Of a DNA stretch of 8,224 nucleotides, positions 1 to 6,155 are shown piece after piece. Positions within the stretch are counted from its first letter, which is position 1. Each line of letters starts with the position of its first letter. The notes beneath the pieces are model-generated. The model did no database searches, was not told the origin of the DNA, and saw only the letters and a program-made list of their open reading frames with translations. The position numbers and the translations under genes were made by a program. Origin of the DNA: Alphaproteobacteria bacterium (GTDB lineage: Bacteria > Pseudomonadota > Alphaproteobacteria > UBA6615); assembly GCA_013003285.1 (NCBI GenBank), contig JABDJY010000450.1, positions 1 to 8,224 of the forward strand. The letters run 5' to 3'.

Positions 1-70
1 ATCGCCCAAAACCTAAGTAGCTAAAAAAAAGCGCAGTCACCAAAGCCTGAATCTATGCACGTTTCTAGAT

Positions 71-1201
71 TTATCGGCGCATCTGCTCGGCTGCCGCAGC
101 GTACCCGCCACCCGCGCCGTCGATGAAGTGCATATGATCAGATGTCAACACCGAGGGTACAACGCATGTCATGAGCGCTTCTTCTTGCATATGCATGCCG
201 TATTCAATGGCGCCCTTTGCAGCTGCCGCCTCCAAAATGTTCCGCAATCTCTCAACTACTTCGGGTGCGCAATCGACCGTCATCATCAGACCGTCGTCGA
301 ATTTTCGAAAGTCGGTATTGGCAGTAATCTCGCGCCGGTACCGCTTCGGCTCGAATCTGCCGACGCGTATGCCGAGCTTGAAAACCAGCCAACTCAAAGC
401 GGCGGTGGTCACAACATAGAAACGCCGCCACCACAACGACCGACCTAAATGGGCGATGCGTGACTGCAGTGAGATTGAAGCGGAGGGCCATCGGACGTCT
501 GGCCCATTCGGGGGAACCGGGTTGAGGCTAGCGGTTTCCTCAAGCACGTTAATCACCTGAGAGACAATTTGGGTAAAGCTCTCTTGCGATGCTTGAGGCG
601 CGGGTTTCACGATTAACGACAATATTTTTCCTTGCCGCGGCTTAACGGGCCCCCATTGGCAGGATAACCCGGTCAAGTCTGGATCTTTATGGGTGTCGGC
701 AGGAGTGAGATTGATGCTGCCCGCCTTAAGCTGAACGTCCGCCCATTCGAGTCCGCCGCCAGTAAATACGGCATAGCGAACATCGTTAGAGGCTTGCCAA
801 AATGCGGCTCGAACGTCGACGCCAGCTGCGCGGGCTTCGGCGACGCTTATCATGCCGACACGCAAATCGAGATTCAGATCGCGTTTCGCCCACATAGCAA
901 CGCGAGACAGAGCTGCGGCCGCGCGTGGCGCCTGTTCGGGAGAAACGATAAAACGAGCGCCGTCGCCGCCGAATATGAACAGATGGAGTTCACCATCTAA
1001 TTCGTTGGCGACGGCACTTATCGTGCCGGCGCCTGCCAGATTTACCGCTTTATAGCGCCCTGATCGGATCGCGTCGGTGGACCTAACCACGTCCGAGACT
1101 CCGATCATCCAGCTATCAGGCACACAAACGTAACGCGAAAGATCGGCGACCTGCGCAAATTCGTCGAATAAAGGCAGCGTATCGAGCCAGCGCTGCTTCA
1201 T
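71..1201 (-). CDS. DUF3095 family protein, nucleotidyl-cyclase-like
   Basis: This 376-residue protein has the full-length pattern I recall for DUF3095: an LPxFxxF opening (residues 9-15), the block VSDVVRSTDAI (35-45) followed by GRYKAVNLAGAG (48-59), FIFGGDGARF (75-84), LRVGM (113-117), YAVFTGGGLEWAD (142-154), RKFDDGLMMTVDC (299-311), and a C-terminal HFIDGAGGGYA. The Asp-x-x-x-Ser-Thr block with D37 and the GGDG block with D80 resemble the two metal-binding aspartates of class III adenylate/guanylate cyclases, so a nucleotide cyclase or a degenerate relative is likely. Activity has not been shown for this family as far as I know. A hydrophobic patch at about 261-277 could be a single membrane contact but may be a buried helix. 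The ATG is preceded by only a weak purine-rich stretch. The gene is monocistronic here, no ECF11-type promoter was found before it, and it is probably not part of the neighbouring regulon. Family assignment is firm; function is open. Confidence 0.85.
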   Translation of the reverse strand: MKQRWLDTLPLFDEFAQVADLSRYVCVPDSWMIGVSDVVRSTDAIRSGRYKAVNLAGAGTISAVANELDGELHLFIFGGDGARFIVSPEQAPRAAAALSRVAMWAKRDLNLDLRVGMISVAEARAAGVDVRAAFWQASNDVRYAVFTGGGLEWADVQLKAGSINLTPADTHKDPDLTGLSCQWGPVKPRQGKILSLIVKPAPQASQESFTQIVSQVINVLEETASLNPVPPNGPDVRWPSASISLQSRIAHLGRSLWWRRFYVVTTAALSWLVFKLGIRVGRFEPKRYRREITANTDFRKFDDGLMMTVDCAPEVVERLRNILEAAAAKGAIEYGMHMQEEALMTCVVPSVLTSDHMHFIDGAGGGYAAAAEQMRR

Positions 1202-1497
1202 AACAAAGACTTTTTCCAGGCCATATCAGACGTTAACCACCGATATTTGATCGGTTTCTTGAAAAGGTAGCCAGTGGGTGCTCGCGCGCAATGGCATGGT
1301 CGACAATCGGCGTCGAATAGATGTCACAGAGCTGGACGTGGGCAGCTATCGGCACAGACGTTCTTGTAGCCGGCGATTGAACGCTCACGGTGCTGCCCCG
1401 CTGCCAACGGTTGCAGGCGATATATCCGTGCAATGAACCAAAACGCGAATTGTCCCGTAGCTACTGTATTGTTCGTAAGGCTATCCGAGAGAGGCAC
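1202..1497. other. intergenic region between divergent DUF3095 and DUF2177 genes
   Basis: About 296 bp separate the two divergent starts. The short open frames here have no recognisable protein features and unconvincing composition, so I call no gene. A small inverted repeat, CCGAT/ATCGG with a 5-base centre, lies at 1240-1254 and could be an operator, though such a short repeat can arise by chance. A candidate extracytoplasmic-sigma promoter for the downstream gene lies at 1434-1463. I see no RNA gene. Confidence 0.5.
1434..1463 (+). promoter_or_regulatory. possible ECF11-type promoter for the DUF2177 gene
   Basis: TGAACC (1434-1439), an 18-base spacer, then TAGCTA (1458-1463). This differs by one base from the TGATCC -35 element found before four other transcription units in the window, keeps the exact 18-base spacing, and has a -10 element beginning TA. 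The predicted transcript start, near 1469, leaves a leader of about 30 nt before the ATG at 1498. A one-mismatch match in a 300-bp gap is not rare, so this is a candidate only. Confidence 0.35.
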
Positions 1498-1902
1498 ATG
1501 CTCAAGAGTTATGCAACGGCGTCGTTGGTGGCGTTCTTCTTTTTCCTCGTGGTCGATATCATTTGGTTGAGCCAAGCGACGCGGTTTATCTACCGACCTC
1601 AGATCGGCCCGTTGTTGCTCGACAAACCTGTCGTGCTTGCCGCCGTCGCGTTTTACTTTCTGTTCGGTGTTGGCCTCTCGGTGCTGGTTGTGCGCCCCGC
1701 ACTCGACGCGACCTCCATTTTTGCTGCGTTGTGGATGGGCGCTCTGTTCGGGCTCGTCACCTATGGCACCTACGATCTCACCAACTCGGCAACGCTCAAA
1801 GGCTGGTCGCTGACAGTGACCGTGGTCGATATGTGTTGGGGTGCAGTATTGGCGGGATGTTCCGCCGCCGTGGGAGTATGGATCGCCCTCCGCTTTGTAT
1901 GA
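1498..1902 (+). CDS. DUF2177 family four-helix membrane protein
   Basis: A 134-residue, very hydrophobic protein with four predicted membrane segments at roughly residues 4-24, 44-65, 71-94 and 106-131. The first helix carries the D-x-x-W-L element (D20, W23), the third ends in TYGTYDLTN (about 87-95), and the fourth begins with VVDMCWG, all as I recall for DUF2177 (COG4852). The frame is open further upstream, but I chose the ATG at 1498 because a purine-rich ribosome site (GAGAGAGG, 1487-1494) precedes it and because the upstream residues lack hydrophobic or family character. The molecular role is unknown. Family members often sit near cyclopropane-synthase-like genes, DUF1365 and ECF11 sigma genes, which fits this neighbourhood and suggests a membrane-lipid or envelope stress role (inference). 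The gene ends 11 bp from the end of the convergent folE. Confidence 0.85.
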   Translation: MLKSYATASLVAFFFFLVVDIIWLSQATRFIYRPQIGPLLLDKPVVLAAVAFYFLFGVGLSVLVVRPALDATSIFAALWMGALFGLVTYGTYDLTNSATLKGWSLTVTVVDMCWGAVLAGCSAAVGVWIALRFV

Positions 1903-1913
1903 GTAAGTACGTT

Positions 1914-2549
1914 TTACGCGGGCTTGCCAATCACGCTCATAAATTCCTGACGTGTCGCCTGATTGTCGCGGAAGGCGCCGAGCATCCGGCTGGTGACCAT
2001 ATCAACACCGGGTTTGTTGACGCCGCGCGTGGTCATGCACTGGTGGGCCGCCTCGATGACAACGGCCACGCCGCGAGGTTGCAACACTTCGTCGATGGTG
2101 TTGGCGATTTGCGCCGTCATCTTTTCCTGGATCTGCAGACGTCGCGCATAAACCTCGATGATGCGCGCAAGCTTGCTGATGCCAACGACGCGGTGATTGG
2201 GTAAATAGCCGATATGGGCGCGGCCGATGATCGGCGCCATGTGATGTTCGCAGTGGCTGACGAAGTTGATGTCGCGCAACGCGACGATTTCGTCGTAGCC
2301 GTCAATTTCGCTAAAGGTGCGCTCGAGGATCGCCCCCGGGTCTTCGGAATAGCCGCCGAAAAATTCTTCGTAGGACCGCACAACCCTGTCTGGGGTGTCC
2401 AGCAGGCCCTCGCGCGTCGGATCATCGCCGGCGTAAGCGAGCAAAGTGCGAACCGCCGCTTCGGCATCTTCACGGCTTGGCCGGCCCGATTGGCCTAGCG
2501 AAGTTGGTACGGCGGTCGGCCGAGAAACTTTTAGATGTGGTTCGATCAT
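1914..2549 (-). CDS. folE: GTP cyclohydrolase I (FolE)
   Basis: FolE converts GTP to 7,8-dihydroneopterin triphosphate plus formate, the first step of folate and pterin synthesis, as a cytosolic zinc-dependent homodecamer. The 211-residue length is normal. Visible hallmarks are GLLDTPDRVVRSYEEFFGGY (48-67), SHCEHHMAPIIGRAHIGYLP (98-117), a QIQEKMTAQIA stretch (139-149) and AAHQCMTTRGV (167-177). C100, H103 and C171 match the zinc ligands, and H102 and H169 match catalytic histidines of the E. coli enzyme (each 10 lower than the numbering I recall). The N-terminal 25 residues are variable in the family. The ATG is preceded by AGGACA seven bases upstream, a good ribosome site. The gene lies downstream of the fasciclin gene on the same strand, beyond a strong hairpin. 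In this setting it may supply pterins needed under light or oxidative stress, such as a photolyase antenna cofactor, besides folate. That is inference: no photolyase gene is in the window. Confidence 0.97.
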   Translation of the reverse strand: MIEPHLKVSRPTAVPTSLGQSGRPSREDAEAAVRTLLAYAGDDPTREGLLDTPDRVVRSYEEFFGGYSEDPGAILERTFSEIDGYDEIVALRDINFVSHCEHHMAPIIGRAHIGYLPNHRVVGISKLARIIEVYARRLQIQEKMTAQIANTIDEVLQPRGVAVVIEAAHQCMTTRGVNKPGVDMVTSRMLGAFRDNQATRQEFMSVIGKPA

Positions 2550-2583
2550 GCCCCTGTCCTGAATTGATCGGAAAAATTGCGAG

Positions 2584-2632
2584 AAAATCCGGACCGGGCG
2601 TGGGGGTACATGCCATTTAGCCCGGTCCGGAT
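2584..2632 (-). terminator. 13-bp perfect hairpin with short T run between fasciclin gene and folE
   Basis: ATCCGGACCGGGC (2587-2599) and its exact reverse complement GCCCGGTCCGGAT (2620-2632) flank a 20-base loop. Read on the minus strand the stem is followed by TTTTCTC, as in an intrinsic terminator; on the plus strand no T run follows. It lies 39 bp past the fasciclin stop and 37 bp before the folE start. It could end the fasciclin transcript, or act as a partial terminator or attenuator that sets how much transcription reaches folE. The T run is short and the loop long, so leaky termination is plausible. Confidence 0.7.
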
Positions 2633-2659
2633 CTGCACACTGTTCCCATGGGGGATACC

Positions 2660-2688
2660 AAACTAGGGGGATTAGTTCGGCAGGATCA
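2660..2688 (-). promoter_or_regulatory. possible ECF11-type promoter for folE inside the fasciclin 3' end
   Basis: On the minus strand TGATCC (2688-2683) is followed, after 17 bases, by TAGTTT (2665-2660). The spacer is one base shorter than in the four clear promoters of the window. The -35 bases encode part of the conserved VILPN end of the fasciclin domain, so the match may be forced by coding. If used, the transcript would begin near 2653 and carry the 2587-2632 hairpin in its leader, ahead of folE. Confidence 0.25.
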
Positions 2689-3157
2689 CCGTGTCGATGA
2701 CGTGAATGACGCCGTTGTCGGTTTCGATATCGGCGGCGATCACTGTGGCGTTGTCGACTTTCACACCGTCGGTGGCGTCTATGTCAACATTGCTGCCCTG
2801 GACCGTGGCGGTACTCAGTTCCTTACCGGCCAGATCGGACGACATGACCTTGCCCGGCACCACATGATAGGTCAGCACGGCAACGAGCTTGTCCTTGTTC
2901 TCCGGCTTCAACAAATCTTCAACCGTGCCGGCGGGCAGCTTCGCAAACGCTTCGTTAGTCGGCGCGAATACGGTGAACGGACCGTCGCCCTTTAGTGTGC
3001 CGACCAAGTCGGCGGCTTTAACCGCAGCGACGAGCGTCGAAAATTGATCGTTGGCGGCGGCGGTGTCGACGATATCTTTGGCCATCGCGGCAGTAGACGA
3101 CAACGCCAGGCCGGCACCGACAGCAATAACGGAAAGTGTACGGGTGATCGATTTCAT
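2672..3157 (-). CDS. secreted single-domain fasciclin (FAS1) protein
   Basis: A 161-residue protein with a clear signal peptide: a charged start (MKSITR), a hydrophobic core to about residue 20, and a probable cleavage site after A-M-A at 26. The mature part is one fasciclin domain with the H1 box TVFAPTNEAF (62-71), the YH motif in LTYHVVPG (95-102), and the closing block NGVIHVIDTVILPN (148-161). FAS1 domains in bacteria are periplasmic or secreted and are linked to adhesion; the ligand here is unknown. The ATG at 3157 has an excellent AGGAG (3164-3168) six bases upstream. It is the first gene after a promoter of the ECF11 form (3193-3222), so an envelope role under oxidative stress is inferred. 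folE follows on the same strand after a hairpin. The family call is secure. Confidence 0.95.
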   Translation of the reverse strand: MKSITRTLSVIAVGAGLALSSTAAMAKDIVDTAAANDQFSTLVAAVKAADLVGTLKGDGPFTVFAPTNEAFAKLPAGTVEDLLKPENKDKLVAVLTYHVVPGKVMSSDLAGKELSTATVQGSNVDIDATDGVKVDNATVIAADIETDNGVIHVIDTVILPN

Positions 3158-3192
3158 AATGTACTCCTCAATTACTGGGCTGGCTATGTGTC

Positions 3193-3222
3193 AATATACG
3201 CAGGCAGGAGAACGCCGGATCA
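3193..3222 (-). promoter_or_regulatory. ECF11 (RpoE-type) promoter for the fasciclin gene
   Basis: On the minus strand TGATCC (3222-3217) is followed, after exactly 18 bases, by TATATT (3198-3193). This matches the TGATCC-N18-TA form seen before the sigma gene itself. The transcript would start near 3187, giving a leader of about 30 nt with AGGAG correctly placed before the ATG at 3157. It faces away from the dehydrogenase promoter in the same gap. Confidence 0.75.
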
Positions 3223-3283
3223 CAGCGCGCGAAAAAGTATTTGTCGATCGTGATCCGAATTGCGGCACGGTTACCCTGAAGGC

Positions 3284-3313
3284 TGATCCGTGCGCGTCGC
3301 GGCGACGTATCTA
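3284..3313 (+). promoter_or_regulatory. ECF11 (RpoE-type) promoter for the dehydrogenase gene
   Basis: TGATCC (3284-3289), exactly 18 bases, then TATCTA (3308-3313). The predicted start near 3319-3320 leaves a short leader of 13-14 nt before the ATG at 3333, which may explain why only a weak purine-rich ribosome site (GAAGAA, 3320-3325) is visible. A second TGATCC lies 33 bp upstream (3251-3256) but has no -10 at the right distance. Confidence 0.75.
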
Positions 3314-3332
3314 GTCTCAGAAGAACGCGATC

Positions 3333-4130
3333 ATGAAAGAACCAAAAAATCATACAGCGGTCGCCAGTCGCATTGCCTGGCTGACCGGCGCCAGCAAAGG
3401 CATTGGACGGGCCGTTGCGCTCGAGCTAGCGTCAGCGGGTTGGGTCGTCGCCGCCAGCGCCCGCGACGCCGAGGCGCTTGCGTCGTTGGCCGTAGAAGCG
3501 CGCGACTTGTCGGGTGACATTCATGCCTACCCGCTCGACGTGACGTCCGAGACGGCGGCGCGCGACATGGTCGCGCGAATTGAGCGCGATCTCGGCGCCA
3601 TCGAACTAGCGATCCTCAACGCCGGCACCCACGAACCGGTGGATGGCAGCACCTTTACCGTCGCGCCGCTGAAACGCCTGGTCGATATCAATCTGATGGG
3701 CACGGCGCATTGTCTGGCGCCGGTAGTCGAGCAATTCGTTGCACGCCGGGCCGGCCGAATCGCCGTTGTGGCATCAATGGTCGGCTATCGCGGCCTACCG
3801 ACCGCCAGCGCCTACGGTGCGACCAAAGCCGCTTTGATCAATATGTGCGAAGCGTTGCGCGTCGAACTCGACCGGCACGGCGTCGTCCTGTCGGTCGTCA
3901 CACCGGGTTTCGTACGCACGCCCCTGACCGATCGCAACCCGTTTCCCATGCCGTTTTTGATGGAGCCGGAGGATGCCGCGCGCCGCATCGTCCAGGGCCT
4001 GGCCGGGCGACGGTTCGAAATCGCCTTCCCCTGGCGTTTCGCTGCCATCATGAAGCTGCTACGCCTACTGCCCTATCCGCTGTTTTTCGCCGCCACGCGG
4101 CATCTAGTGCCAAAGGATAAATCTAGTTAG
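3333..4130 (+). CDS. short-chain dehydrogenase/reductase (classical SDR)
   Basis: A 265-residue NAD(P)-dependent oxidoreductase with every classical SDR element: the glycine-rich cofactor motif TGASKGIG (18-25), an arginine after the second strand (R44, in SARD) that favours NADP(H), LDVT (68-71), NAG (96-98), and the catalytic tetrad N120, S148, Y161 and K165 (YGATK). PGFVRTPL (191-198) closes the cofactor site. The C-terminal segment (about 235-255) is rich in Leu, Phe and Pro and may touch the membrane or form a lipid pocket. The substrate cannot be read from the sequence. A fatty-acid, lipid or aldehyde substrate is a reasonable inference, because SDRs of this kind accompany FAD oxidoreductase, DUF1365 and cyclopropane-synthase-like genes in ECF11 regulons. 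It has its own ECF11-form promoter. Its TAG stop overlaps the stop codon of the convergent methyltransferase gene. Confidence 0.93.
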   Translation: MKEPKNHTAVASRIAWLTGASKGIGRAVALELASAGWVVAASARDAEALASLAVEARDLSGDIHAYPLDVTSETAARDMVARIERDLGAIELAILNAGTHEPVDGSTFTVAPLKRLVDINLMGTAHCLAPVVEQFVARRAGRIAVVASMVGYRGLPTASAYGATKAALINMCEALRVELDRHGVVLSVVTPGFVRTPLTDRNPFPMPFLMEPEDAARRIVQGLAGRRFEIAFPWRFAAIMKLLRLLPYPLFFAATRHLVPKDKSS

Positions 4131-5368
4131 GCAGGGCCGAGCCGATAGTGGGCGACCGAGATTGTGCCGGCGTCGAAGCCCGCCTCGCAGTAGCACAGAT
4201 AATAGCGCCACAAGCGGCGGAACGGCTCGTCAAAGCCGAGCCGTTCGAGGTCGGGCCAGCCCGCCTCAAAACGGTTGCGCCAGTGACGCACAGTTTCGGC
4301 ATAGGAAGGGCCAAAGGTAAAAGCGTGGCTCGCCGCGATGCCCGCTGCATTGGCTGCGGAGCTGAACAATTTTGGCGAGGGCAACATGCCGCCGGGGAAC
4401 ACCCGCAGCTGAATGAAATCGGGCTGTTGGCGGTAGCGCACAAACCGGTCGTCATCGATGGTGATCACCTGAACACCGGCGCTGCCGCCGGGCTTGAGGC
4501 GGTCACGAACGGTGGCGAAGAAGGCCGGCCAATACGCCTCACCAACTGCCTCGAACATCTCGATCGAGACGATCCGGTCGAACGTGCCATCAACGTCTCG
4601 ATAGTCCTGTAGACGGATCTCTACCTTATCTGCGAGACCGGCTTCGGCGACGGAGCGCCGTGCCCATTGGGCTTGGGCCTGCGACACGGTCAGCGCGGTG
4701 ACGTGGCAGTCGAAATGGCGCGCCGCATAGATCACAAAACCGCCCCAGCCGCAACCGATTTCGAGCACCCGGTCGCCGTCCTGCAGGCCGGCGACTTCGG
4801 CGATGCGGGCAAATTTTGCGTCTTGTGCCTCGGCCAGCGAAGTCAGCGGATCGGCGAACAGACCCGACGAATAGGTCATCGTCTCGTCGAGCCAGGCAGC
4901 GTAGAAGTCGTTGCCGAGATCGTAGTGGGCAGCGATGTTGCGCCGGCTACCGGCAATCGTGTTGGCCTGCAGGCGGTGGCGCAAGCGACCCAGGACGGCG
5001 CGCGGCAAACTTTGCGTCAAGGTATTCGCCAGTGCAGCTTCGTTTTCGATCCCGAGCGCGAACACCGCGGTCAGGTCGGGCGTATCCCAATCGCCATCGA
5101 CATAGGAGTCGGCTAGCCCTAACGCTCCGCCGAGGGCGACGCGGCGCACGAAACGCGGATTGTTGACATTTATCTGGGCGGCAGGACCGGGCTGGCTGCC
5201 TTTTGTCCGCCACGCGGTAACGTCGGACCAAATCATGTCGAGCGTGCCGGTATTGAGGCTCTCGGTCCACTGCTTAAGCACCCGGCGCGACACATGTCCA
5301 CGAACTCCGAGCGTGCCGGCTGATGCCGGCAGCTCAGGCTGCAGGGTAGTCTGCGTTAAGTCGGCCAT
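4127..5368 (-). CDS. cyclopropane-fatty-acid-synthase family SAM methyltransferase
   Basis: A 413-residue member of the CFA synthase/mycolic acid methyltransferase family, which adds a SAM-derived carbon to the double bond of phospholipid-bound unsaturated acyl chains at the inner membrane. An N-terminal lipid-binding region (about 25-135) precedes AAHYDLGNDFYAAWLD (146-161), the SAM loop VLEIGCGWGGF (201-211), TVSQAQ (227-232), the catalytic region SIEMFEAVG (268-276) and YYLCYCEAGF near the end. Compared by eye with E. coli Cfa, E273, I302 and Y356 match bicarbonate-site residues E239, I268 and Y317, but S168 stands where Cys139 is expected and Q300 where His266 is expected. The chemistry may therefore differ from plain cyclopropanation, for example methyl transfer as in furan fatty acid synthesis (inference). 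It is the third gene of the operon, overlaps DUF1365 by 35 bp, and has GGAG six bases before its ATG. Confidence 0.93.
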   Translation of the reverse strand: MADLTQTTLQPELPASAGTLGVRGHVSRRVLKQWTESLNTGTLDMIWSDVTAWRTKGSQPGPAAQINVNNPRFVRRVALGGALGLADSYVDGDWDTPDLTAVFALGIENEAALANTLTQSLPRAVLGRLRHRLQANTIAGSRRNIAAHYDLGNDFYAAWLDETMTYSSGLFADPLTSLAEAQDAKFARIAEVAGLQDGDRVLEIGCGWGGFVIYAARHFDCHVTALTVSQAQAQWARRSVAEAGLADKVEIRLQDYRDVDGTFDRIVSIEMFEAVGEAYWPAFFATVRDRLKPGGSAGVQVITIDDDRFVRYRQQPDFIQLRVFPGGMLPSPKLFSSAANAAGIAASHAFTFGPSYAETVRHWRNRFEAGWPDLERLGFDEPFRRLWRYYLCYCEAGFDAGTISVAHYRLGPA

Positions 5369-6155
5369 TCGAGGCTCCGAGGGCGGGGGTGACGATCGAA
5401 ACGGCGTTCGCCGGTGCGGGTTGGTGCCGGAACATCGGCGTGCGCTTACGCCACAGGTTGAAGGCCTCCCAGTGAATACCGGCGATAATCTTGACCGTCA
5501 TCAGAGGATAACGAAGCAGCGCCGATGCAAGGAACCGATCGGTCAGGCTTCTTCGCTCGCCATTGAAGGCGGCCGCCAATAAGGCACCGTCGGTATCGGA
5601 TTCAGCGATAGATACGCTGACCCGCTCGCCCGGCGGTACGATTGCCATGTCGTAGGCGCAGTCCATGGGAATAAAAGGCGAAACAAAAAAAGCCTTATTA
5701 AAACTGTGGCGCTGCACAACGCGACCGTCGTCGTCGACCGGCACGATGTAGGTATGGGATTCGCCGAAGGTGTTGTGCACTTCGTAGAGGATGGCGCGCA
5801 GCTGTTCGGCGTTGTCGTAACAAAAATAAAGACTGAGCGGGTTGAACACATAACCCAGCATGCGCGGCAGGCAAAGTAGCAGCACGCGACCGCTGGAAAT
5901 GTCGATCCCGGCATTGTGCAACTGCCTGTCGACCCAGGTGCGCACCGATGTACCGTCGCGCGGACCGTGATCGGCATCGTGGAAGGCGAACGGGGCCGCG
6001 CCGTTGTAGGCGAACAAGGCCAGCCGCGCGTCGAGCGCCGGCAGTTCGTCCAGATCGAGCAACATGAAGAACACGCCATAATTCAGGCGATGGCGCTTTG
6101 GCCGGTGGCGCACATGCGTGACGTGCCCACTGTAGATATGTGACGGCGTCATCAT
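5334..6155 (-). CDS. DUF1365 family protein
   Basis: A 273-residue protein with the DUF1365 hallmarks: an opening IYSGHVTHVRHRPKRHRLNYGVF (7-29), a WVDRQL stretch (74-79), PRMLGYVFNPLSLYFCYD (97-114), YEVHNTFGESHTY (124-136), a KAFFVSPFIPMDCAYD block (about 159-174) and HWEAFNLWRKR (228-238). Its conserved His, Asn and Glu residues suggest an enzyme or ligand-binding protein, but I know of no proven reaction. It almost always sits between an FAD amine-oxidase-like gene and a CFA-synthase-like gene, as here, so a shared step in fatty-acyl modification is likely. The ATG lies in an ATGA overlap with the stop of the upstream FAD gene (6152-6155), which implies translational coupling. A second ATG follows immediately. 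The last 30 or so residues look variable and extend over the start of the methyltransferase gene. Confidence 0.93.
   Translation of the reverse strand: MMTPSHIYSGHVTHVRHRPKRHRLNYGVFFMLLDLDELPALDARLALFAYNGAAPFAFHDADHGPRDGTSVRTWVDRQLHNAGIDISSGRVLLLCLPRMLGYVFNPLSLYFCYDNAEQLRAILYEVHNTFGESHTYIVPVDDDGRVVQRHSFNKAFFVSPFIPMDCAYDMAIVPPGERVSVSIAESDTDGALLAAAFNGERRSLTDRFLASALLRYPLMTVKIIAGIHWEAFNLWRKRTPMFRHQPAPANAVSIVTPALGASNGRLNADYPAA

Noticed and set aside
1..70. Possible intrinsic terminator after the DUF3095 gene, suggested by a minus-strand run of eight T (23-30)
   Set aside because: No convincing GC-rich stem precedes the T run on the minus strand, so termination there cannot be supported.
1233..1575. 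Short minus-strand open frames in the gap upstream of the DUF2177 gene
   Set aside because: No ribosome site, no recognisable domain, and they overlap the candidate promoter and the start of a well-supported gene.
1563..2204. Long plus-strand open frame (213 codons) running through the DUF2177 gene and into folE
   Set aside because: It is out of frame with both genes, has an Arg/Cys-rich shadow composition, and shows no family motif.
4148..4612. Long plus-strand open frames inside the methyltransferase gene (also 4667-5116)
   Set aside because: They are antisense shadows caused by high GC at third positions; the minus-strand frame carries all the family motifs.
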